Source: Himantopus leucocephalus (Eukaryota > Chordata > Aves > Charadriiformes > Recurvirostridae). From it: 64,000 nt of DNA. The stretch spans positions 858,835 through 922,834 of the forward strand of contig RSEF01000021.1 of NCBI GenBank assembly GCA_003993805.1. Reading direction: 5' to 3'. Below the pieces are notes generated by a model. It saw only the letters and a list, made by a program, of their open reading frames with translations, searched no databases and was not told where the DNA came from. Every line of letters begins with the position of its first letter. Position 1 is the stretch's first letter. The position numbers and the translations under genes were made by a program. This document shows, piece after piece, positions 11,567-23,800 of the stretch.

Positions 11567-13221
11567 TTTAAAGATAAAGCATAAACAGAGATTACTGTCA
11601 TGCCTGCTATGTTACTTGAACAGCTCAATTCCTTGCTTCTCGTATTAATCGTGAGCTGCAGCTTCCAGCCAGTAGGTCCTGTCATTAGTAAGATCAAAGT
11701 TTTCTTTGGTGAAGTGACCTGCTGGGGTCACCATTCGCCATGCAGGTCTGTCATGCAGCATCGCCCTTGGCCGGAGAGGTGGCGAAGGGTACCAAAGCAG
11801 TGCTGCACCGGCAGGAACTTGGGCTGGTTCAGCAGTGCCCAGACAGAGACACTGTACTCAGAGCTCACGGAAGAAAAGCAGCAAGGCACCGAGTGGTATG
11901 TGGTGGGCACTGCAGGAAGACTGGAGGTGTGCCTGCCTCTTGCTAAGCATTCATTAAAACTTTGGTTTATAAATTGGCTCTGTACCTTGTCTAAATTGAC
12001 TTTGGAAGCCTATGGGAAGTACTGCCCCACTTCCCTGTGTTTACCACAGGGGAAATGAGAAACCACCAGCTCCCTGGGGCTAATTACTTTCTTCAAAACC
12101 CAGCATTGCTCTGTTTCTGACTCAGTGCAGCGTGCAATTTTCTGCTCAGATCGTATCTATATCGCATTACAGGATGAGTTGCAATAGCACTCGATGTTAA
12201 TTGCAGTGCACAGACTGCTCCCTTCTCTCCTTTATACCAGTTATCAAGAAAAACCAGAAAGTCTACTTCTGCTGGTTTTAATTTAGCCTCTTCCATCCAT
12301 ACAGAGTGCCTGTCAGACAGGAGAGGCAGGGGCTATCATCCCCTTTCTGCCTGAAAGAGTCTAGTTGTCAGAACAAGGCAGAGACTATAGGGATGTCTAC
12401 GTGCCATCCCAAACAATCAGTTACCTTATGGAGACAGACAGATGTTGGGGTGCGGTACGGCCACTCGGTGTAAACAGATACAGACAGGTGCTTTAATATT
12501 CCTGGATGGCCCCAAAGCCACTCTGACAGCCTTCCTTGCTTCTCACAACCACTGAGGCAACGCAAAGGGCAGAGATGAACACAAAAAGGACACCCCTATG
12601 CCACTCTCACAGCCTGGCAGTCTCTTTCAAGGCTTCTGTCTGCCTAAAACACCAAAGCAACCTTCAAAGCACCAGAGTACGGCCATGAGCAGACTTCCGC
12701 AGAGTGCAGAAACAAGCACGGGCCGTGCATCCTGACTTGACAAGTATACATGGCTCAACAAATTCAAGAACATCTGCTGGGTGAGGAGTACAATTTACCT
12801 TTCTCTGGAGCATGGTCAAATGGCTAAGGGCTTTTAGCATCTTATCATTATTTTGTTTCCGTCCTAAATGTCCATCTCTTGACAGCGGTATTCCAGCCAT
12901 GTTGGAAACAAACATTTATATGATACAAGTCATTTGTTAGCCTATCATCTCCCACTCCCCTTCTGTCACTATCAGCCTAGATTTCCGTCACTTTCAAGCA
13001 TTAACCAGCATTGGTAACTACCACTTGCTCCGCATCATATATACGCAGGGGAACGATATGAACTTGTATAGCGCTCCACACTTTCAATGCAGCATATGAA
13101 CAGCATTTGAAGAAAACTGATTAATTGGTATACTGGAAAGCAATGCCTGCAGGACTACCATGGAGGCCTTTGGAGATCTTTTAGTGAGATCTTTCAAACA
13201 CAACCTCCTACTAAAACAACA

Positions 13222-13300
13222 AGAAGGCAGCCATACTAGATCAGATACCAGTCCTGTTGCCAACAGGGGCTATTAGCGGACACTCGGTTGCTGCTATTCA
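13222..13300 (-). mobile_element. Old amniote-type CR1 fragment, antisense
   Basis: GGCAGCCATACTAGATCAGA followed by CAGTCCTGTTGCCAACAGGG matches the reverse complement of the 3' end of older CR1 lineages. Those read, in this orientation, approximately GGCCATACTGGGTCAGACCA and then ATCCTGTCTTCCGACAGTGG. The copy is highly diverged and short. A perfect-looking donor CAG/GTAAGTC at 13,373 just right of it seems accidental. Confidence 0.55.
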
Positions 13301-13574
13301 CAAGCCTGCTTTTTGCTTCTACTGGTCTAAATAGATTATTCACCTTGGTATTCAATTTGTTGAGTGTTTTCAGGTAAGTCAAAATGCTCTAAGTATCTCC
13401 TTTCTTCCGATTTCTTACCCTTTGATTAAAGGCGCTTTCCCTGCTTAGCAGATCACTCTCAAGTAGTTTTCTGCTCTCCCCAATCAGCAGTAAAGAAAGT
13501 CCTCTGACTAGAGTCCAGCCTGCAGCATGATGTTTGCAGACTGGAGTTGCTCTGGGGTTAGCCTGCATTTTCTT

Positions 13575-13616
13575 AGGAGAGAGGAGGAAAAAAAAGAAAA
13601 AGAAAAAAAAAAAAGA
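13575..13616. repeat. Polypurine tract
   Basis: About 42 bases contain only A and G (GGAGAGAGGAGG, then A-runs interrupted by single G), with partial mirror symmetry in the A8-G-A5-G-A12 section. Such tracts can form triplex (H-DNA) structure. Here it is probably just a low-complexity expansion. Confidence 0.8.
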
Positions 13617-14934
13617 CGAGGAGAGGAACAGAACATTCTGTCAAATAAACATTTGCTAACGCTCTTGAGCAAGAGAAATGGAACAGGTAGCAAACAGGAA
13701 CCCAGATTAACTATCTGCTAGGGCAAATACACAGTACGCAAAGGTTCCCTGTACACTGTTTGGATGGCATTTCTGTGTAGAGCCTGATACACTGACATAT
13801 TAATTGATCTCTCCAAGAGCCATGACCTTTGGATACAAAACTGGAGGTCAGGCCTCAAAGTAATCTAATTAATCTCCTGCCCAGTGGAATAAAAACAGGC
13901 TTGCTGTTAGTTTGACTTCGCTACTTATTTTTGTCTCCCACGAGGAACAAGTGGTTTCTGCAGGTACACAGTTACTCAGTTTCTCAGGAATATTACCAAC
14001 TCTTTGGGTGTAGGACTAGCAGAGCTTGCTGAGAATCCATGGGTTTGATTCTATATGAAAGTTTAGTGCAACTTCTAGTTCAGCTTCATGTCTGAAGACT
14101 GAACATGTAGGAATCTGTAAATGAGTAATTGGTTACTCTCTTCTGAGACTGAGCCACACAGAGGCATTCCCCAGGACGTGGTCTGATCACAGCCCTGGAA
14201 TACCTTAACCAGCAGGGAGTATTTTCCCTTCCAGGCCTGGTACAGATGAAAATGACACTGGAGCCTAAGTCTAGCTCTGGGGTCCAGGACTTGAAAGACT
14301 GCATTGAAAAACTCAGGGTGAAGAGTGGCAGAAATGATTTATGAGCTAGAAAACATTTTGGAATAATCTAATTAAAGAATTCTATCTGTTGAATTCCTGA
14401 ATAAGACACAGAGCAAGGGCTTCCAAAGTAGCTGGTCCAACCAAGGGCTGAAAATTAAAGCTAAACAAATCAAAATTACAAGTAAAATACATGTTTTTCA
14501 GGGTTGGAAGAGATGAACCATTGCAATAAGCTACCTTGGGAAGCAGTAGACATGCATGCTTCTGTGGAATACATGCATTAGTCAAACAGATCACTGGAAG
14601 AAAAGAGAACATGGGTGGAAGTTGGTTTTGCTACATGAGAGCTCAGTCCACGAGACTAATGGTCCTTTGCAGCCATAAGGAAGAGAGTTTTTCACCTGTC
14701 TAACCAATCTTTTCTCAAAGACAGTAGGGAGAAAGCTAGATCACATCCACTCCACACTATGCCAATTTAGCACCTCTTGCGAAGTCAAAAAAACCCCATC
14801 TCCCTTGAGGTCTTATGGTCGGAGAGGAGGACATGATAACCTCAAACAGACCATATTCTCCTGACTGTCCTTTTCACATTGGCCAAGACACTGGACAACC
14901 CTTCACGTGCCCAAGTGACAAATGCTTCCACCCT

Positions 14935-14990
14935 CCTTCCCCCCCCCCNTTTTTTCTTTTCCCCCCCCCCCCCCTTTTTTTTTTTTAATT
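14935..14990. repeat. Poly-C / poly-T tract containing an N
   Basis: A C-run, an N at 14,949, a T-run, a second long C-run and a second T-run follow one another. The ambiguous base and alternating homopolymers show that the length and order of these runs are unreliable in the assembly. No gene function is implied. Confidence 0.85.
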
Positions 14991-17858
14991 AAAAATCCAA
15001 GTGCACTAGGAGACTTGCTTATGTGATCAGGCTACATGGAGATAATACAATGGGAGAACTTTTTGATCAAAAATAAAGTGGACATACGAAGATACTGGAA
15101 TATGGGCTCATTTAAATTTCAAGTATCAAATAAACGTCTTTACTGTGTGATACAGAGATCAGATTTCACAGCTGAAGAACAGCCATAAACGACAGAGGTG
15201 AAAATAAATATTTGAGATCTATACAACATTAAGTAGATTTTTGTCACTATCTTTTGTTTCTGAGCAAGTTGGATAGGAGAAAAACAGGTCTGATAGAAGT
15301 GACTTCCTGCAGATTAACTTGTTACCTGCCTTTGCACAGCTTCTCAAGCTCCCCACTTGCTAAAGGAGAAATGTTGCCACCGAATCTAGTCCATGAACCT
15401 CAGACAGGCTCTGCCCTTTACTTTCCATGGATGATAGTAACAACAAAGCCTGGACACCCAGCTCGCAGATACAGGAGCACATAGGCTTATTATAATATTG
15501 GTCCTGGGAACTTTGTGCATACTATACGTTCTCCCCAACAGAAGAGATGACCAGGGCTAGTCTCTGCCTTGGCTTTAAGGCACACTGGACCACACTGAGT
15601 CTGGACATCCCCTCAGAATTACCTTCCCTTGAGAATTTCAATAGGGCAGAATCACGTAGACTCAATTTTAAGACCTTCTGTTTTGTTAATAAAAGGGAAG
15701 GAAACAACCTATTTTAACTTGCAGAGTCAATGTTCATGACCTTTTGCACTGTCCCGTTTAATTTAAAATCAAATCTTTCTACCGAGCCAAAAGAGACTCT
15801 CTCTCTCTCCCCTCCATTCTAATACGGTCTGAGATTATGTGATCAGACCAGCACACAGAACTCCTATCATGGGAGCAAAGCAGATCTATCCAGCAGCAGC
15901 ATTTTCTCCGTTACACCCTGGTCTAACATCACTGCAGAATTTTGTCCCAGTGAGAATGTTGCATCCTTTTCAGTCCTCCATTCTAGGGTTTCAGGTTTCC
16001 CTGTGTTTTCTGTTGCAACAGCATTTCTAATGCCCTGTCCTCTACCTGTTTAATAACAACAGCATTGCTGTGCACAGGTGTGTTTTTTACCATTACCGAT
16101 CTTGCAGCTAGAACAACAATTTGTGTAGTAGTAGTTCTGTACAGAAAGCAGGAGCTACAACTTTGACGTGCTCTTATTACATGTATCGTTCCCAGAATTG
16201 CCGAATTGGACAGCTGGCATAGAAAAACGTCACACTTCTACAATATTCTCAGAAAACACATGCATCTTAGATTGCCTCTACTTGTCATACCAAACGGATC
16301 TTCAGACAGATCATCATCATCATCACTGTAATTCTTCACCAAAATTGAATTTGCTTCCCTTTGCACATCTGTATAAGCCCACCAGCACTTGGATGCTGCC
16401 TAGCTTTGCGCATTTGTTCATAAATACTTAGAAGTGAAATGCACATGACTAGAAAGAAATTGTTAGCTCAGCCAGAGCTACAAACTCCTGACAGGAGACT
16501 TTCAAGAAAGGAGGAGTTGGGAAGGGAAGTTCTATTAAATGGACTGTCCACATTCACAGTTTATCCTCAGAAACCCTCACTGTCACCTTCTTCTATGGTC
16601 AGCTGAGAGAAGTCATGAACCCCACGTCAGCTGACGTGTATGTCAGAACAGCTCCTTACCTCTTTGTTTTGCACAGTGTGCACCTATGTGGCAACCCACA
16701 CCTTACATAATAGTAAGTCAAACTAAAAGGAGTCAGATTGCTAAATCCATCCACTGTGTGGATGAGATTTTTACTTCCATCACCTGATAATTTAATTGCT
16801 CAATTAGCTCCACCTGAATGCCTTGGCTGTGGTAGAGGAATGTTCCCTTGCAGGTCATGGTAATCAGAAGACAGGAGGCAAGTAAGCAATGCAAAGGTAA
16901 ATGATTCCCCTACAGCAAACCAAGTGCATTGTCCAACTGTATTTTCTCTGCTGATCTGCTCCTTGCACTAGTGTTTTAGGGACAGAACAGGCACCAGACA
17001 AATAAAAGACCATAAAACTCTGGTCAAAAGCCAGGATCATAGGAGGCCTCCCCTACATGGCTTAATCCCCAAACTTTCTTAGCCAGTTCAAACCTCGCTC
17101 GGACATAATATGCCTAATTTAGGCAAAAGGGCAATCTCGTTGATCAGGACTTTGAAACGTCTGCTGCATCACTGAACATTATACTACTGCTTTCCTTTAG
17201 CCAAGAGGCAAGTGGAAAAGATGTCATTAAAGTGGCACTTACTGATCATCCTGGAACAGAGTGGACTGACTGTGTGCCTGTGGATGCGACTCTTATGCAT
17301 CAACAGACCATAGCACAGAGGGCTGCGGTTGCAATGAACACAGCCTGTACAACTTGATGGACTTTGTCACTAATTTTTTAGACTTAATAAGAAAGTAAAT
17401 ACTTCTGCTGCAGAAGCAACTCTTCAGTGTACTGCAGGCGCCTAGATCACAAGAAACTAATTGTATCATAGCATTCAAAGAAATCAAAGAACACGTGGTT
17501 ACCAGAGAAATCTGTATTTGCAATAGATTGGCTACTGTGTGTGTTTGACACACAATTCTGTTCTAAATGGTTCTTGCCCTGCACTCTACACCAGAGTGCC
17601 TGCTTCTGCCCACCCATAAATTCACCACCACTGATCCATTCCACGACCAGAAAATCTGACTTGCTCATCCCTTCCTCTGGATAGGTACTGGCACTTGCCC
17701 TCTTTCCCTCACAGCTTGAAAGTGACTGAAAGCATTTTCTGGATAGTGGCTTTCCCAGACTCCTATTTCTGGATCACACTGATCCCAGGCTACACTGCAA
17801 GAAAAAGTACCAAATGGACAGAGGCTCAGTTTGGACAAAATAATTGGCATTCACTGTA

Positions 17859-20800
17859 CTACTGTTGGGGCCTAATTTGAAACAATATTAGTAAATACAC
17901 TATCTCCATGTGTTTTTTTAAGGCATTATTCCTTCCAAGGTAAATCATTACTGTATGCCTGCTGTGAAATATGACCCCAATCTGCACATCATTTATCTGT
18001 GTATTGCCCGGGTCTAATTTAGTCCCTTTCCTGTCTCTCTCCCACCTGTATTTCTGCAACACCAGTTTTACTAACAATCACCACTGGAGACAGGAAATAA
18101 ATTTTCATTCATGAAATCAGCATGAGCAAAGATCAGGAAAACACATCAGAATAAATGAGAATTCTTCAGGGTACAGAACCTAAAAGAAAATCAAGGGGCC
18201 AAGAGGTGATCAGGGGGGTCATTATTGTAGCAAACTACACATACCTTAGTCGTGCCCTCTTTCACCTGGTGGGTCACACCGGAACAAAAAACGAAGCTAC
18301 AGCAGTCAAGTTCATAGCACTCTCCCTCTGCCACCCACATCAAAACCTGGGTGTTCCTGTACAATTAATGAAATCATGTTGTTTTATTTATTTTATTTAT
18401 TATTTATAAGTTAGACAGGGCAAAAATTTCTATTAAAAATAATTTTAAATTAGGGAGATAGGAGAGTCTCTATCAATGGAGACTTTTAAGATCATCTGCC
18501 AGGATGCCTGAGAGCAGATTAGGGTTATTAGATCCTGCCTTGAGCCAAGGAGATGAAATAGAGGAACTCTGTGACCTTGCAGGGTCCTTTCTAGCTTTTC
18601 CTGGAACCATTCGATGAAAATGGCCTGGAAAAGTAGCAAACTAAAAACTGGTGTAAGAGACACTTCTGGTCTATGTTCAGCTGTGGAAGCAAAAAAAAAA
18701 GCCAAAGGAGGCTTGAAAAGTCTACATCGAGCAAAGTGACAAAAGAGAAGAGTTTACAATTTAAGTCAAAGACAGTGAGTGCTAAAGGGAAAAACATCCT
18801 CTGCTACATGACCCCTATTTAAGGTCTTCTCATTAATACCATCATTAAATCCCTACCCATATTATCATTTTAAATAGCTCGTTCAAAACTCCATTTGTGA
18901 ACTTCCCCCAGTAGTGCTCCTTGCGATCATCATGAGAGCTCACGTTAAGTCATTCCGCAATGCACCTTTCCTAAATTCCTCCCTGAAGCCACCTGTAAAA
19001 AAGGTAGAGGTGAAACAGAATTTACTTGGCGATTACTGACCCCCTTTTGCTTTTATTTAGGATGCAGTGTCTCCTGAATTCTTGGTCATTAGAAATCACC
19101 AGCCTGTTGATTCTGCAAGTACTCACCGTGCTAGAAAATCCTGTTTCTGCCTCATACCATGCAAAGTCTGACTGGATGTTACTATGACCTGAAAAACAAG
19201 AAACAAAGTAGGTTTGTAGCCAAACCTTGTGCTGCCGACTATACCTGTGGCAGGAAAAGTACATGTCTAGCAATCAGAAATTATATTTAAAATACATCTT
19301 TTCTTGGTTGGACCCTATAAATCAGGACAGTTCAGAAGAGGTGAATTTAATTAGAAAACACTTGTCCCAAATGCAGTGTTGACAATCTTGTAAATTCAAG
19401 ATTAATAGAAGCCAGCAAAGAGCTAAAAATAACAGCAACTATACATAACCAGCTTGGGAAACAGGTAATGGAAGTAAGAGGCAGTGAGAATGGGGGTGGG
19501 GGGAGGGAACCAACACAAAAAACAACAAAACAAACAAAAAAAACCCACCACAAAAAAATCCCACCTTCCAGCAAAGACAATCAGAACTGTTTAAATACAT
19601 TAGGAAAAAATCAAATGTAACAATCTATAAAAACACCTGTAATAATCAGATTGTCCATTACCACATTCACAGGGTAAAATCTGTCAACAGAAAAGGTAGC
19701 TATTTCTCATAGTTATTTCTGCTCTGGACTGCAAGGCGATGCATATCGTATCATAGCTTAAAATCAACAACTCACACCGATATTTAAATAGTACCAAAGG
19801 TGAGCTTTTGGTGAATCAGCACCCCTGAGCCCAGTGAGATAGATGTCTGAAGATCTGATTGCTGAAACCGAATTACTGCAAGTCACTATAAAATAAGTAA
19901 GCCCCATAAGTCAGAGAGAAAGATAATTTCTAGAAGTATAAACAGGACAATCCAGGACTATGAGCTCAACACCAGTCCGACAGCGGGAGAAGGAACTCCC
20001 TTCCTGCGGAAGGAGGGTGCTCCAAAAGCAAGCAGCTCCCACCTAGGCACTACCTGGCAGACCACCCATCACACTCCTGCCAAACTGCTCAGCTTCCCAG
20101 GAAGCTGCAGGCACCAACATTTTCACCGAAGGCCTTACTAAGAAATGCTCAGGGTTCTGCATTTGGTCAAAGATGCTCCACAGCCATTGACTGGTGAGAG
20201 CACCCATGTCAAAGGTGGCAGAGTTTGTTCGTGGATGAACACTGAGCTGCGAGGATGTTGGGCTGTAAAACAAGGTTCGGTATCAGTGCAGTAAGGTACT
20301 GGGACAAAATAATCTCTCGAGTATTTGGAGAGAATAGCCCAGAAATAGCTAAAATACCTCTAAGTCTGCACCATGGAAAACTGTTTACTATAAAATAGGA
20401 ATACTTTTAAGAGTCATAAAGAATTTGGAAGGTCTTGCAAGAAGGAGAGATAAGGAGACAAAAACCTGTGACTTACAGCCTCTGACTAGAGCTTCTCTGC
20501 TACTAATAAAATGCTGTGACATTAATAGTGACAGAACTCCAAGTAAAAGAAATTTTAATTTCAAAATGTTTGGATTAAGGAAACACAATTGTAGCTTAAT
20601 GTATTTGGGACGCAATCAGAAAAACACAGTTAAGATGGTAAATTTGCCTTTCTACTCCACCTAACTTACCGAAAAATCTGCAGAACATTTCAGTATAAAG
20701 ATAGAACATTCTGGAAGAACTTGATGATTGTTACTCTACATATGAAAAGTGTTTCTATTCCATTCTTTGAGATTTTATCATGCAAATCACACAGAAGTGG

Positions 20801-23800
20801 GTGACTGAACATTCCAAAAGGCTTAACACAACTTTTACCGTGTTTGCTTAGGCAAATATTCTGATACCTGTCACCAGTTCAAATTTAATCTTGTCCCAGG
20901 TCACGGAAAACAGGTCACGGTATGTTATGTTTGCCATTTTGTTGCGAAACTTCAGTGCATTTTCATACCAAGGACACACGAAACAACATCTAGGCCAGCT
21001 GACTTCACTGGTAGCACAGTTTCCTCTTGACAGCTACAGGATTCCCACACATTTATCTTTTTTTGAAGAACGCAAGTACCAAAGAATAATTTGGTCCTTT
21101 AATTGTTTACAGTACCTAGGAACGATTTCTCTGAGTGAACGTGAAAGAAGTGCTGAGTTTTAATTTCACCATTACATGCAGACCTGAACTGGAGCTTGGT
21201 AGAAAACCCCACAGTTCTGGCGTTTGAGATCCAATAGCATTTTAGTTTTTCTTTTGTGTTGCAAGCTCATCAGATTTCAAGCGCATTTCCATGTTTATAA
21301 AGCAGTGGAGCTGACCCAACACAAATGAACAGGTGGAAAGTCACAGGAAACCGAAGCACTACCAATTATACCGAATACCATTTCTCAGAGAGACAATACA
21401 AGATGCTGATGAAATGCAGACATTCGCTTCTGGGACCGCGTGCCGGCTGGCAAGCTGTGAGCGCTCACTCCAGGCTGCAGCCACCCGCCCACTGACCTGC
21501 TGCTGGCGAAGGCTGACTCAGGCCGGACGGCGCTGAGGCCCTGGCGCTCCCGGTTCCACAACTCCTGACTCAGGCCCGCAGCCCCCGCTGCCGGGCGGCC
21601 ACCCCGGGGCCTCCCCTCGGAGCTCTCCGGCCCACGGGACCTCTCCTTCCTTTCAACGCAACCCCGTGCCCAGAGTGCCTCGGGAAATCTCAGTCTCAGC
21701 AGGAAGAAAGAAGAGTTAGTTAACAAAGAAGAGCGAGGAAGCATTAGCAAAAGTATCTTTGACTTTGGATCCAGAGGAGTGGAGTGCGTCTCCTGACGAG
21801 CTGACTAACAGCAGGACGGGACGGCGGCCGGCATCTCTGTGAGGGAGGAGACACATTCCTGAGCGGTGCTGTGGGCAGCACAGGAAAAGCTGTCACCCTC
21901 AACAGCAGCACGCTGCCTGTCAGGGATCCGACACCCACTGCTGCCACAGCACCAAACGCGCCTTCCCCTGCTGGCTAGAACGCATGTTAAATATGACAAG
22001 CCTGCAACACCAACGAGGAGTTAAGCTACAGATCGAGCTCTCTGTTTGGCTAAAAGAGTTAAATACAAATGGAAAAACTGATAGTATTTGTGAAGCCCTG
22101 ACAATGAAAACCCAGGATACCTACGTCCATTTGTAATAAAGTACCCTTCTGTGAAAAATAAACACACATGGGCCTGATGCTCCCCTTCCCGAGATCCCCA
22201 CACACTGCCCAGAGAGCAGAAAGCAGTTTCTGTAACCCACCACCAGGACTCACACATGTTCACAGGCTCACCGGCACCTCAGCCCTCTGCTAACAGAGCA
22301 GGAGAGCGAAGTGCAGCCTCCCAGGAAGAGGCATGCACGTGGACAGGATGGGACACAGCAGTTCCGACGCTCTTTGATTCAATTTCCTGAAGAAACTTTT
22401 ACATGGTGAAGATTCATGGATCTCTTCAGGCTTTCTGGGGTCAAAGACATGCAAATTCCCAGGAGCAGAATGTCCCAATGCTAGCAACAACTGCAAAAAA
22501 GGTTCAGATGTTTTCAATTCTCTTCCTTGCACATGACCAGCAAAGACTGCTGCATCTTATCCGCCTGCTTATGACCACAATTTCTTGTCAACTGCTAGTC
22601 AAGTGCTCCACAAGTCTTCAAACACCACATGCCCTTCACCTGCCTCTACTACATGCATCCTTGCCACAAAGCAGAGTGACTCATTGTCAGCCCATACGGA
22701 TCATGGCCTAGACAGCTGCTGATGAGGGTGAGGAGCTATCAGCCACATCCTGAAAATGGAAGGGGCCACCGGTTAGGACAGACAGAATGGCACTGACAGA
22801 CCTGTGAGTCAGAACACAAGGGAGAAATTAAAGGTGCTGTCAACAGCATGAGAAGCCTGGAGATAACAGGGAGCCTAGCTGCTAGACACGTACAAAATGG
22901 TGGATCGAGGTAAAAGCTCTCCACAGCAGATGTTGTAATTTTCTCTTAGCACACGTTCCTGAGCACAGAGCCTCGCTGTGGTGTACTTGTACCACTGTCA
23001 GGACCAGCGTGAACAGCTTTTTTAGACCACCATACAGTAAGAAGGCTTCAGGGAGTCTTTTGTGATTATTAGTTATGTTAGAACAGACTGCACCTTTGTC
23101 TCTCTGCTAACTTTTTGAGTCAAGTCCATGGGTCACCAGCCAGAAATCCCAACATGAAATGCAGTCTGGTGTTTTGTTAATAATACACTCTGTGTTTGTT
23201 CATGCTCTTTAATCGCATGGTTTTTCGCTCTGTGGAACATCCTGTCTCTCTGGCCTAAACCAGTTCACAGGCAAAGATGCTTTGGATGGAATCCAGACTA
23301 CACATGTATATTTTTGTCTTGCTCTGGAAACCCTATGTCAATTTAAAACCAATCAGTAGAGTTTGTATTACTGTATTTCCTCGAAGAATACAAGGAACCT
23401 GCTTATAAGACATAGAAACAGATAGCTCTGTGACCCCCCTGCAAGAGGAAACCTTTCGCCTTGCCAAAGACAGGAAAAAACTGCAGGGGAAAGGCTCGCA
23501 CACCACCCATTTGTTAAGACTAACTGCTCATAAGAAGCTATTCATCTATTGCTACTGCTATGTTTCTCACCCATCAGCAAATGTGGTAACTTTATTTTTC
23601 TGTATTTTCATGCTAAGGTCATAGCATTAATGTTTCATACTAAAGTGCTGTTTTTTTCTGGTTTTGTGCAGGAGGTTTTGGGTTTTTGCACATGTTAAAT
23701 TAATCTCAAAAACTTGTGTTTCTACTTTCACATATTAGGAAACCACCAAATATGGCTCCAAATCACTGACACTGTTATGAGTAGAACGTGTTATAAGTAA

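Larger units (their letters stand above)
11567..17858. other. Non-coding-looking stretch with low-complexity tracts
   Basis: No secure gene. A possible old CR1 remnant lies around 14,500-14,690, ending near GGTCCTTTGCAGCCAT, but its identity is uncertain. Open frames at 11,600-12,058, 12,093-12,296, 12,664-12,915, 14,086-14,304 and 16,168-16,431 have no supporting splice structure. A CT microsatellite occurs near 15,798-15,811. A minus-strand segment at about 17,690-17,803 follows a good acceptor (TTTTTCTTGCAG) but has no clear donor. Confidence 0.45.

Noticed and set aside
13237..13379. Perfect donor CAG/GTAAGTC after an open leucine-rich stretch on the plus strand
   Set aside because: The stretch begins in an old antisense CR1 fragment and lacks an acceptor; the donor is probably accidental.
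18445..18705. 86-codon minus-strand open frame
   Set aside because: It is the antisense of a diverged CR1 copy.
23365..23412. Possible old DNA-transposon end
   Set aside because: Only a short resemblance from memory. No terminal inverted repeat or target duplication was found.
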